Source of the DNA: Phycisphaerales bacterium
Lineage (GTDB): Bacteria > Planctomycetota > Phycisphaerae > Phycisphaerales > SM1A02
Reading direction: 5' to 3'
DNA length: 9,639 nt
Assembly: GCA_003520025.1 (NCBI GenBank)
Contig: DOVP01000142.1
Location: 1-9,639, forward strand
Under the pieces are notes generated by a model that had not been told where the DNA came from, did no database searches, and worked only from the letters and a program-made list of their open reading frames with translations. A program made the position numbers and the translations under genes. Positions 1-6,838 of this stretch are shown here, piece after piece (the first letter of the stretch is position 1; each line of letters starts with the position of its first letter).

Positions 1-637
1 CCGATGCGAGCAGATCCGCAGCGGCATCGACCAACGAGGGCTCAATGGCATCGATACACATCTCACGGTGGCCACAACGAGTCAACCCGGTCGTTTGGAG
101 TGAGTGTTCACCGTCGTCGCTTGTGACCTCCACGATCCACAGGAGATCATCTCGTGGGTCGATGGGATTGTTGAGCAGGTCATCGATCAACACGGGTTGC
201 TCCAACCAGCGTCCAGTGTCGGCGTCCAGAATGCCAGCGGCGGTCGGGTCGAGCGTGGCCAACAAGCGGAGCATGTTGGAAAAGCAGGTCAGTGGATCGC
301 CCGGGTGTAGGAGTGACTGCACGACAAGGCCTGGGCGGTCCGCAATGTCATCTGGCAGGCCAATGCCAGCAGCGGCCGCTGGTTCTGGCCAGCAGAGCAG
401 CGGAACCGGAAGGCCGTCCACGTGCAGGCCAGCGAGCCACGCGACGCCATCCGGTTCGTCATCGGGAATGGACAACTCGACTTCTTCGCCGATCGCATCG
501 GCGGCGGCCGTGGCCAGCGCCTGCGGACTCTCAAGAAGTGCTTCGGATACCCCGACCAGTACCAGTACCACGGGGTCCGGCATCTCAAGAATCCACGGTC
601 CTTCCGGGAGTTCGTGTTGATTGAATGGTGTGCTCAT
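1..637 (-). CDS. Uncharacterised protein, possibly DUF2314/DUF4026-related (3' end beyond window)
   Basis: A reading frame opens with ATG at 637-635 on the minus strand and stays open for 212 codons to the window edge, so the C-terminus is missing. I do not recognise a definite family. The protein is acidic and looks soluble. It has a hydrophobic strand near residues 22-30 (VVLVLVGVS), a helix-like stretch near 36-50, and a conserved-looking block at about 135-200 with DADTGRWLEQ, DLLWIVEV and GLTRCGHREM. That block resembles, from memory, the part of planctomycete DUF4026/DUF2314-type proteins with a tryptophan-containing segment followed by HGLxRCGxxE. The assignment is tentative. The gene starts 55 bases after the leuS stop on the same strand, so cotranscription with leuS is likely. 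No clear ribosome binding site precedes the ATG. No catalytic motif, signal peptide or membrane helix is visible. The plus-strand frames over this region give low-complexity Ser/Arg-rich peptides and look like shadows. Confidence 0.75.
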   Translation of the reverse strand, partial: MSTPFNQHELPEGPWILEMPDPVVLVLVGVSEALLESPQALATAAADAIGEEVELSIPDDEPDGVAWLAGLHVDGLPVPLLCWPEPAAAAGIGLPDDIADRPGLVVQSLLHPGDPLTCFSNMLRLLATLDPTAAGILDADTGRWLEQPVLIDDLLNNPIDPRDDLLWIVEVTSDDGEHSLQTTGLTRCGHREMCIDAIEPSLVDAAADLLAS

Positions 638-654
638 GGAGGATGCGTACGATA

Positions 655-671
655 GGCTGAGGGGATCAGCC
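655..671 (-). other. Small hairpin in the leuS / downstream-gene spacer
   Basis: GGCTGA (655-660) and TCAGCC (666-671) form a perfect 6-bp inverted repeat with a 5-base loop. It lies between the leuS stop and the ATG at 637. No T-run follows on the minus strand, so it is not a standard intrinsic terminator. It could be a weak attenuator or mRNA-processing hairpin, or chance in GC-rich DNA. Confidence 0.3.
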
Positions 672-692
672 CCGGTACTTGACTTCTTCTGC

Positions 693-3545
693 TTACGGAA
701 TCACATTGACGATCTTGCCGGGGACGACGATGACTTTGCGGGGTTCGGCTCCACCGAGGATCTCAGCCACATGCTCGTGAGCCAGTGCGGCAGCGATGAC
801 AGCTTCTTCGGCAGAGTCGGCTGGTACGCTGATGCGACCACGCACCTTGCCCTTCACCTGTACTGGCAACTCAATTGACTCATCGACGAGCATCGATTCG
901 TCGTAGTCCGGCCACGCAGCGAGTGAGCACAGATCTTCGTGCCCGAGTTTGGCGTGGAACTCTTCGGCGATGTGCGGCGAGAAGGGGCACAGGATGCGTG
1001 CAAAGCGATCCAACTGCTCGGCGGTCAAGCCGCCCCGTTGGGTTGCGAGGTTGACGAATTCGATCATGGACGCGATGGCGGTGTTGTAGGAGAGTCGCTC
1101 GATGTCCTCACCGACCTTGGCGATCGTTCGATGCAATGCACGTTCGACATCTTCATCCAGCGTCTCTTGTACCGACAAATCGCCAGAGTCCTCGTCCACG
1201 ACCAATCGCCACGCCCGCTGTAGGAAGCGGAATACACCGACGATGTCGCGGGTATTCCAGGGCTTCGAGGCGTCGAGCGGCCCCATGTACATCTCATAGA
1301 GCCGGAACGTGTCGGCACCGTACTCCGCGATGACATCGTCCGGGTTGACGACATTGCGAAGCGACTTGCTCATCTTGGCGACGATCCGCTCGACTCCTTC
1401 GCCCGTGGCGACTTCGATCGACTTCTCCTCATCCACCTCATCGGCAGGAACGAGCGATCCATCGCTCCGCTTGTACGCAAAACTCGTCAGCAGTCCCTGA
1501 TGAAAGAGCGTTCGGAACGGTTCGTCCGAACTGAGATGGCCGAGGTCATGCAGCAGTTTGTGCCAGAACCGGGCGTACAGCAGGTGCATGACGGCGTGCT
1601 CGGCGCCGCCGATGTACAGATCGACGCCACCCGCCGACGCATCGTTTGGGCCGAGCCAGTACCGCTCAGCCGTCTCGCCGACAAAGGCGGTGTCGTTGCT
1701 GGGGTCGCAATACCGGATGAAATACCAGCACGAACCGGCCCACCCGGGCATGGTGTTCGTTTCGCGGCGAACCGGCGTGTCGGGGGGTAGCAATGCTGGA
1801 TCGACACCGGCCTCACCCGCCGTCGTCTCAACCCACCGCCGAACTTTGCCCAGCAGCGGTTGTGGGTCCTCGCTGACCGCTGGCTCATAGTCTTCAAGGA
1901 CAGGGAGCAATACGGGAAGGCGCTCCTTGGAGATTGGATAGTGCGTGCCGTCCTCGGTATGCACGATCGGAAATGGCTCACCCCAGTATCGCTGCCGAGA
2001 GAACAGCCAGTCCTTGATCCGCCAACTTGTGCGCCCGATTCCGTGTCCCTCGAGTTCCGCCCAGTGGATGACGGCGGCCTTGGCCTCGGCGGTTGACAGG
2101 CCATTGATGTCAAGTTGCTCGCAGCACGAGTTGATGGCGATGCCGTCGCCGCACCAGCACTCATCTTCGATTTCCTCGGTCGGCTTGACAACTTCGAAGA
2201 TGGGCAGATCGTACTTCAGGGCGAAAGCATGGTCGCGATCGTCGTGCCCAGGCACCGCCATGATGGCACCGTGGCCGTAACCGGCGAGCACATAGTCGGA
2301 TACCCATACTGGAATCGGCTCGCCCGTTGCAGGATGGGTCGCATGGATGCCCAGCGGATGACCGGTCTTGTTCTTGCCGTCCGCCATTCGATCGATGTTG
2401 GATCGATTCTTCGCTGTATTGACATAGTCGCGGATTACCTCTTTGTCGCAACCGTCGGGCGGTTCGCCGAGTACCTGCTCAACAAGCGGATGCTCCGGCG
2501 CAACAACCATGAAGGTGACACCGAGCAGCGTGTCGGGCCTGCTTGTGAAGACCTCGATCTCACCTTCCCGCTCCACAAGGCGGAACCGCAGATCGGCCCC
2601 TTCGCTGCGTCCGATCCACATGGTCTGCTGGACTCGTGTGGATTCGGGCCAAATCAGATCATCGAGTGACTCCAGCAGGCGTTCCGCAAATGCCGTGATG
2701 CGAAACATCCATTGCCGCAGCGGGCGACGCACAACCGGATGGCCGCCTCGTTCGGATCGCCCGTCGATGATTTCTTCGTTGGCAAGCACGGTGCCCAGTT
2801 TTGGACACCAGTTGACGGTCTCTTCGCCCAGATAGGCCAGACGCTGCCCGTCGAGGATGTTTCGCTGCTCGGTCGTCGTGAATTCCCCCCACATCTTGCC
2901 GTCCGGGGGCGGCGTGGTCCAAGACAGGCATCCATCGCGATCGAAACAGACTTCGTTCGTCTCGATGGCGGCGATCAATTCGGAGATGGGACGTGCGCGT
3001 TCGACGCGGTGGTCGTACCAAGATGACCATGCCTGCAGCCAGATCCACTGCGTCCACTTGTAGTAGTCCTCGTCGATCGTGGCGAATTCTCGGTCCCAGT
3101 CATAGGAGAAACCGAAACGCTGCAGTTGCCTCCGGAAGGTATCGATGGCCTTGAGCGTGGTCTCCCGTGGGTGGACCCCCGTATCAATGGCATACTGTTC
3201 GGCTGGCAGCCCGAAGGCGTCCCATCCCATCGGGTGCAGGACGTTGTCGCCTCGCATGCGGCGGTATCGGCTGATGATGTCGGTGCCGATGTATCCGATC
3301 GGATGCCCCACATGCAGCCCCTTTCCCGAGGGATATGGGAACATGTCGAGGCAATAGAACCGGCGGGCAGCGGCATCAAACCCTTCATCGCCGGGATTGA
3401 ACGCCCGAAACGCTTTCGCCTCGGCCCACGCCTGCTGCCAGCGTTCTTCGATGGCACCAGCAAGACGGGACGAATAACGATGGGCTGGCCCAGCGTTATC
3501 TCGCCGAACATCCGCCTGCTCGCCCACTTCGTGTGTGTCAGCCAT
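693..3545 (-). CDS. leuS: Leucyl-tRNA synthetase
   Basis: A 950-residue class I aminoacyl-tRNA synthetase that charges tRNA-Leu with leucine in the cytoplasm. The HIGH signature appears as HVGH at residues 78-81 within PYPSGKGLHVGH, and KMSKS is at 724-728. The CP1 editing domain, which hydrolyses mischarged tRNA, is present: a threonine-rich segment TSRPDTLLGVTF at about 335-346 and AVPGHDDRD at 430-437 with its conserved aspartate. NWCP at 245-248 and TVLANEEIIDG nearby are typical of bacterial LeuRS. The C-terminal tRNA-binding domain closes with VQVKGKVRGRISVP (896-909) and VIVVPGKIVNVIP. The protein is longer than the E. coli enzyme (about 860), mainly through an extra segment at about 172-235 before NWCP and a short N-terminal extension. 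The start is ATG at 3545 without a clear Shine-Dalgarno sequence. It lies 92 bases downstream of folC on the same strand, so the two may share a transcript, although hairpins sit between them. Confidence 0.98.
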   Translation of the reverse strand: MADTHEVGEQADVRRDNAGPAHRYSSRLAGAIEERWQQAWAEAKAFRAFNPGDEGFDAAARRFYCLDMFPYPSGKGLHVGHPIGYIGTDIISRYRRMRGDNVLHPMGWDAFGLPAEQYAIDTGVHPRETTLKAIDTFRRQLQRFGFSYDWDREFATIDEDYYKWTQWIWLQAWSSWYDHRVERARPISELIAAIETNEVCFDRDGCLSWTTPPPDGKMWGEFTTTEQRNILDGQRLAYLGEETVNWCPKLGTVLANEEIIDGRSERGGHPVVRRPLRQWMFRITAFAERLLESLDDLIWPESTRVQQTMWIGRSEGADLRFRLVEREGEIEVFTSRPDTLLGVTFMVVAPEHPLVEQVLGEPPDGCDKEVIRDYVNTAKNRSNIDRMADGKNKTGHPLGIHATHPATGEPIPVWVSDYVLAGYGHGAIMAVPGHDDRDHAFALKYDLPIFEVVKPTEEIEDECWCGDGIAINSCCEQLDINGLSTAEAKAAVIHWAELEGHGIGRTSWRIKDWLFSRQRYWGEPFPIVHTEDGTHYPISKERLPVLLPVLEDYEPAVSEDPQPLLGKVRRWVETTAGEAGVDPALLPPDTPVRRETNTMPGWAGSCWYFIRYCDPSNDTAFVGETAERYWLGPNDASAGGVDLYIGGAEHAVMHLLYARFWHKLLHDLGHLSSDEPFRTLFHQGLLTSFAYKRSDGSLVPADEVDEEKSIEVATGEGVERIVAKMSKSLRNVVNPDDVIAEYGADTFRLYEMYMGPLDASKPWNTRDIVGVFRFLQRAWRLVVDEDSGDLSVQETLDEDVERALHRTIAKVGEDIERLSYNTAIASMIEFVNLATQRGGLTAEQLDRFARILCPFSPHIAEEFHAKLGHEDLCSLAAWPDYDESMLVDESIELPVQVKGKVRGRISVPADSAEEAVIAAALAHEHVAEILGGAEPRKVIVVPGKIVNVIP

Positions 3546-3577
3546 AACGGAGCAAGGTAGTGCATGCGGGAAGAAAG

Positions 3578-3610
3578 GGGGTCAGGTACCCACCGTAGCT
3601 GTCTGACCCC
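3578..3610. repeat. REP/MITE-like GGGGTCAG...CTGACCCC inverted repeat
   Basis: GGGGTCAG at 3578-3585 and CTGACCCC at 3603-3610 are perfect 8-bp inverted arms around a 17-base loop. Read on the minus strand the element begins GGGGTCAGACA and ends GGTACCTGACCCCC followed by TTTCTT. These two ends resemble, from memory, short palindromic repeats with GGTACCTGACCCC or GTCTGACCCC ends found in many copies in varied bacteria and often linked to REP-associated tyrosine transposases. Only one copy lies in the window, so its repetitive nature is inferred. It sits between folC and leuS and could also act as a terminator or mRNA-stabilising hairpin. Confidence 0.5.
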
Positions 3611-3618
3611 ATTACATC

Positions 3619-3631
3619 GCAGCGAAGCTGC
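3619..3631 (-). terminator. Possible weak hairpin just after folC
   Basis: GCAGC (3619-3623) and GCTGC (3627-3631) form a 5-bp stem with a 3-base loop beginning 6 bases after the folC stop on the minus strand. No U-rich tract follows, so terminator function is doubtful. Together with the larger hairpin at 3578-3610 it might reduce readthrough into leuS. Confidence 0.25.
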
Positions 3632-3637
3632 CATTCT

Positions 3638-5071
3638 TCACGCCTGTCGGGCGCGAAGTTTCTCGAGATACGTCATCGTTTCACCCACGAGATAGAAACT
3701 TCCGGTGACGCAGATCAAGTCCTCGCGGCCGGATGCCTGCGCGGCGATCTGGATGGCCTTCTCGACGGTTGGTGCCGACTGGCAGGTTCGATTGCGAAGT
3801 TTCTCAAATCGTTTGACCAGGTCCTCGGGCTCCATTGCGCGGGGCTGATCGGCGGCCTTGGTGAAGATGATCTTGTCACCGCCGATAGCGAGTTTCTCAA
3901 GGTTCGCATCGACGTCCTTGTCTTCGTTGCACCCGAAGATGCAGATCATCGAGTCAAAGGACAGGTGCGACCCGATGCCACGCATGAGTGCCTGCATCGA
4001 TGCAGGGTTGTGGGCTCCGTCCACCAGAATGCGTGGGCGGTTCCAAACAAGGTCCATGCGGCCGGGGTTCTTGGTCTTGGCGAGTCCGCGGAAGATGACG
4101 GATTCGTCAAACTCATCAGTCTTGCCGCCGACCATGTCCAGCGCCGCCAAAGCAAGTGCGCAATTGTCAGCCTGATGCGATCCCGGCAGGGGCACAGGCA
4201 GATGCATGTAACGCATCCGTTCACCGAGCAGGCAGACTCGCATGTGGGCACCGCTCTCGTCCGTGACGCAGAATCGACTGCTGAACTCAATTTCCTTGCC
4301 GATGAAGCGAAGTTCGGCGCCAACCTTTTCGGCGACCTCTCGCAAGACCGCTTCGGCCTCGGGTTCCTGTTTGACCGACAGGGCAGGGACGCCAGACTTG
4401 AAGATTCCAGCCTTCTCTCGAGCAATTTCAGCGAGCGAATCGCCGAGCAGGTATTGATGGTCATAGTCGATTCGAGTGATGAGCGACACACTCGGGGTGA
4501 GGACATTCGTCGCGTCGAGACGACCTCCGAGTCCGGTTTCGATGATCGCGACATCAGTGGCTGCCTCAGCGAAGTGCAAGAAGGACATCGCGGTGATGAC
4601 TTCAAAGAAGGTGGCATCTGGCGCCACATCGTCGGCCGCCTTGCTGACCTCTTTGGCGAGTTTGGCAAAGGCCGCCTGTGAGATGTTGGTACCGTTGATT
4701 GCGATCCGCTCACGAATATCCATCAGGTGTGGCGACGTATAGGTGCCGGTCGTCCAGCCGCAGCCCTCGAGCATCGACCGCATCATGGCGACGGTCGATC
4801 CCTTGCCGATCGTGCCGGCGACATGGACCGCGTTGATGTCGCGGTGAGGATCGCCCAAGGCCTTCATGATGGACTCCATGCGGGCGAGCTTGAACGACTT
4901 TCGGTCGATGCGGCCGGGTCGAAGCCGCTCGAAATTGGGCCGATCCAGCAGTGATTTCACCGCCGAAGGGAAGGTCTTGATCATCGGGGCGGTCGCGATC
5001 GCCTTGGATTTCTGGGCTGCTGCCTTCGATTTAGAGGCCGTTCGGGTCGTTTTTTTGCGTGTGGTTGCCAT
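3638..5071 (-). CDS. folC: Bifunctional folylpolyglutamate synthase / dihydrofolate synthase
   Basis: A 477-residue Mur-ligase-superfamily enzyme that ATP-dependently joins glutamate to dihydropteroate or to folates, giving dihydrofolate and polyglutamylated folates in the cytoplasm. Visible motifs are the P-loop HVAGTIGKGST (83-93), TYTSPHLMDIRERI (110-123), ETGLGGRLDATNVL (178-191), the TRIDYDHQYLLG stretch (199-210), REKAGIFKSG (218-227) with the lysine expected to be carbamylated (K220), and LVDGAHNPASM (349-359) opening the C-terminal domain. The P-loop carries Ile at residue 88 where Asn is usual (GTNGKGS). Residues 1-27 are a Lys/Ala/Thr-rich basic extension outside the family core, and a second in-frame ATG (residue 30, at 4984) would remove it. 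I kept the upstream ATG at 5071 because the frame is open and a weak GAGCAGG lies shortly upstream. MurC-F and cyanophycin synthetases share the fold, but the FolC-type motifs make folC much more likely. Confidence 0.95.
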   Translation of the reverse strand: MATTRKKTTRTASKSKAAAQKSKAIATAPMIKTFPSAVKSLLDRPNFERLRPGRIDRKSFKLARMESIMKALGDPHRDINAVHVAGTIGKGSTVAMMRSMLEGCGWTTGTYTSPHLMDIRERIAINGTNISQAAFAKLAKEVSKAADDVAPDATFFEVITAMSFLHFAEAATDVAIIETGLGGRLDATNVLTPSVSLITRIDYDHQYLLGDSLAEIAREKAGIFKSGVPALSVKQEPEAEAVLREVAEKVGAELRFIGKEIEFSSRFCVTDESGAHMRVCLLGERMRYMHLPVPLPGSHQADNCALALAALDMVGGKTDEFDESVIFRGLAKTKNPGRMDLVWNRPRILVDGAHNPASMQALMRGIGSHLSFDSMICIFGCNEDKDVDANLEKLAIGGDKIIFTKAADQPRAMEPEDLVKRFEKLRNRTCQSAPTVEKAIQIAAQASGREDLICVTGSFYLVGETMTYLEKLRARQA

Positions 5072-5205
5072 AGCCTGCTCAGGATATCAAGAAGGCCTCT
5101 GTGATTCAAATGAACAACAGTAAGTACTTTGCCATCAAAGAGATACGAGAACTTCGGATATCGCAGCATGCCGATTATTCACCGTCTCTGTAGGATCTGC
5201 GGACC
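5072..5205. promoter_or_regulatory. Divergent folC / hpt intergenic region
   Basis: This 134-base region separates two divergently transcribed genes, so promoters for both should lie here. It is more AT-rich than its surroundings. I see no pair of hexamers with good matches to sigma-70 at proper spacing. The sequence GGATATC occurs twice, at 5082-5088 and 5156-5162, near the two ends, which could be chance. AGGA at 5192-5195 is a weak ribosome binding site for hpt. Confidence 0.45.
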
Positions 5206-5748
5206 ATGTACCGAGCCATCGACCGCATTCTGATCGACCGCGACTCTATTGCCGATCGAGTGGAGCAGTTGGGCGCCCATTTGATGGCCGACCTCAGTTC
5301 GGCGGCCGATCAAGGCCACCTGATGGTGGTGCCGGTGATGACAGGCAGTTTGTTCTTCACCGCGGACCTGATGCGGCACCTTCCACTGACCTTTCGCATT
5401 CAGCCGGTCACCGTGTCCTCTTATCCGGGAACGAGCACGACGAGTCAGGGGATCAAGGAAATGTCGCCGCTTCCGGAGGGCATCGAGGGCATGACGGTGT
5501 TGGTGGTGGATGACATTCTCGACTCCGGCCGAACACTTGAGTATCTGCGGCTCGCCATGCTGGAGGCTGGCGCTGCAGCCGTTCGGTTCTGCGTACTGCT
5601 TCGCAAGGACGTTCCCAGAGTGATCGAATTGGAGTGCCATTATGTCGGCTTTGACATCCCCGACGCCTTCGTGGTGGGGTACGGCCTCGATTATGACGGG
5701 CTCTATCGCAATGTGCCGGACATCGCGGTGCTTCACGAACACAAGTAG
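5206..5748 (+). CDS. hpt: Hypoxanthine phosphoribosyltransferase
   Basis: A 180-residue type I phosphoribosyltransferase, the usual length for bacterial HPRT. It transfers phosphoribose from PRPP to hypoxanthine (and often guanine) to make IMP or GMP in purine salvage. The PRPP-binding signature is VLVVDDILDSGRTL at residues 98-111, with the paired acidic residues D102-D103. Loop I is VMTGSLFF (44-51), where many homologues have LKG-type sequence. The flexible catalytic loop is VSSYPGTSTTSQG (70-82). The purine-specificity segment FDIPDAFVVGYGLDYDGLYRN (149-169) closely follows the HPRT pattern and separates it from pyrR, apt and orotate PRTases. ATG at 5206 is preceded by AGGA at 5192-5195, a weak site with about 10-base spacing. 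It is divergent from folC and convergent with moxR, so it is probably transcribed alone. The antisense frame is also open along almost its whole length but shows no family features. Confidence 0.96.
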   Translation: MYRAIDRILIDRDSIADRVEQLGAHLMADLSSAADQGHLMVVPVMTGSLFFTADLMRHLPLTFRIQPVTVSSYPGTSTTSQGIKEMSPLPEGIEGMTVLVVDDILDSGRTLEYLRLAMLEAGAAAVRFCVLLRKDVPRVIELECHYVGFDIPDAFVVGYGLDYDGLYRNVPDIAVLHEHK

Positions 5749-5780
5749 CATCAGTGATATCTATTTGCCGCAACTGGAGG

Positions 5781-5813
5781 CGCAGAATGGCAGTGGCGAA
5801 CCGGCTTTCTGCG
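5781..5813. terminator. Possible bidirectional hairpin between convergent hpt and moxR
   Basis: CGCAGAA (5781-5787) and TTCTGCG (5807-5813) are a perfect 7-bp inverted repeat with a 19-base loop, followed on the plus strand by GTGTTGTTCT. It lies in the 98-base gap between two converging genes, where a shared terminator is expected. The loop is long and the T-rich stretch is interrupted, so the call is weak. Confidence 0.35.
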
Positions 5814-5846
5814 GTGTTGTTCTGCTGCACTAAGCGAGGCAACCGC

Positions 5847-6779
5847 CTACGCGGGGCTCGGAACCGTTTCCAGAATCTGCTGCATCAGCCGCCGTGCGGT
5901 GAGCGTGTCACCTTCATGCATCGTCGATCGACTGATGATGCGGTGGGCGCACACAGGAAGGGCATTGAAGACGATGTCTTCGGGGATGCAGTAGTCACGG
6001 TCGGCAATCAATGCGGTGGCTTTGGCGGCCTGCGCAAGTGCCAGTGAGCCACGTGGGCTGACACCAATCTGCACATCATCATGCGTCCGAGTCGCGCTCG
6101 CCAGTGCGATGACGTAGTCGATGAGTGACTGTTCGAGTTTCACGGCATCTGTCGCATCTTGCAGCAACGACACATCACCGGGCGACATGATCGACTCAAG
6201 TACACGAAGTTCTCGGCGGGCGGGCTGTTGCTTGATGACACGAGCCTCATCTGGCGGGGCCGGATAGCCGAGGTTGATGCGCATCAGAAATCGGTCGAGC
6301 TGATTCTCGGGAAGGAAGTATGTGCCTTCGAACTCATATGGATTCTGTGTGGCGACCACCATGAAGGGGCTGGGCAGTTCATGTGTCGTGCCGTCCACCG
6401 TCACCGTGTCTTCGGCCATCGCTTCGAGCAGGGCCGACTGTGTCCGAGGTGTCGCGCGGTTGATCTCGTCGGCGATGACGATGTTGTGAAAGATCGGCCC
6501 TGGCTGGAATCGAAAGGTGCTGTGCTCTCGCTCGTAGATGGTGATGCCGGTGACATCGCTCGGAAGCAAGTCCGGTGTGCACTGGATGCGGGACATCGTG
6601 CCGCCCACGCTCCTGGCCAGTGCTCGTGCAAGCACGGTCTTGCCCACGCCCGGCACATCCTCGATGAGGAGATGCCCCCTTGCCAGCAGGCAGGCAATTA
6701 CCCGATCAACCGCCGCTGCGTTACCGAGGAAGACGGAGGTGATATTCTCACGGAGTTGGTGTATGACCTGAGTGTGCAT
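5847..6779 (-). CDS. MoxR-family AAA+ ATPase
   Basis: A 310-residue AAA+ ATPase of the MoxR family. Members act as chaperone-like ATPases, typically with DUF58 and von Willebrand A proteins, in metal insertion or maturation of other proteins. The motifs are Walker A DVPGVGKT (41-48), Walker B NIVIADEINRA (99-109), sensor 1 VVATQNP (141-147), the family-typical GTYFLPENQLDRF (152-164) and the sensor-2 region GVSPRGSLAL (239-248). The length fits the family (about 310-330). I chose ATG at 6779 (MHTQVIHQLREN) because family members begin shortly before this helix. An in-frame ATG at 6821 would add 14 mostly Arg-rich residues, encoded across an inverted repeat and a -10-like box that look like control DNA. 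No DUF58, VWA or transglutaminase gene lies beside it: downstream is hpt in convergent orientation and upstream is a divergent membrane-protein gene. Its client therefore cannot be inferred here. Confidence 0.93.
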   Translation of the reverse strand: MHTQVIHQLRENITSVFLGNAAAVDRVIACLLARGHLLIEDVPGVGKTVLARALARSVGGTMSRIQCTPDLLPSDVTGITIYEREHSTFRFQPGPIFHNIVIADEINRATPRTQSALLEAMAEDTVTVDGTTHELPSPFMVVATQNPYEFEGTYFLPENQLDRFLMRINLGYPAPPDEARVIKQQPARRELRVLESIMSPGDVSLLQDATDAVKLEQSLIDYVIALASATRTHDDVQIGVSPRGSLALAQAAKATALIADRDYCIPEDIVFNALPVCAHRIISRSTMHEGDTLTARRLMQQILETVPSPA

Positions 6780-6807
6780 GGCAGGGCGACGAGTATAAGC
6801 CCTGCCA
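6779..6807. promoter_or_regulatory. 9-bp inverted repeat enclosing a -10-like box; candidate operator/promoter
   Basis: TGGCAGGGC (6779-6787) and GCCCTGCCA (6799-6807) are perfect inverted copies around an 11-base centre. The centre contains, on the minus strand, TATACT (6797-6792), one mismatch from the sigma-70 -10 consensus. The preferred moxR ATG (6779-6777) begins at the edge of one arm. The arrangement suits a dimeric repressor controlling moxR and perhaps the divergent gene at 6839. Transcription from this box would give a very short or nearly absent leader. The matching -35 region (TGGGAA at 6820-6815) is poor. It could instead form an RNA hairpin. Confidence 0.45.
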
Positions 6808-6838
6808 CGCTTCCTTCCCATTGCTCACCGGAGCACCC

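Noticed and set aside
45..620. Plus-strand frame of 191 codons opposite the gene downstream of leuS
   Set aside because: Ser/Thr/Gly low-complexity peptide. The minus-strand frame continues open to the window edge, has a more protein-like composition and fits the leuS gene order.
1487..2191. Alternative 234-codon minus-strand frame within leuS
   Set aside because: It overlaps conserved LeuRS sequence in another frame and is Ser/Arg/Thr-rich, typical of out-of-frame translation in GC-rich DNA.
3946..4713. Long alternative frames on both strands inside folC (3946-4713 minus, 3965-4681 plus)
   Set aside because: Both lie within clear FolC coding sequence and give Ser/Arg/Pro-rich or otherwise featureless peptides.
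5072..5205. Specific sigma-70 promoters for folC and hpt, for example TTGCCA at 5129-5134 with a downstream box
   Set aside because: Spacing to any -10-like hexamer is wrong (about 19 or more bases, poor match), so I list only the region and no exact promoter.
5179..5751. Minus-strand frame of 190 codons covering the whole of hpt
   Set aside because: The sense strand is an unmistakable HPRT, and the antisense peptide is His/Arg-rich with no recognisable domain.
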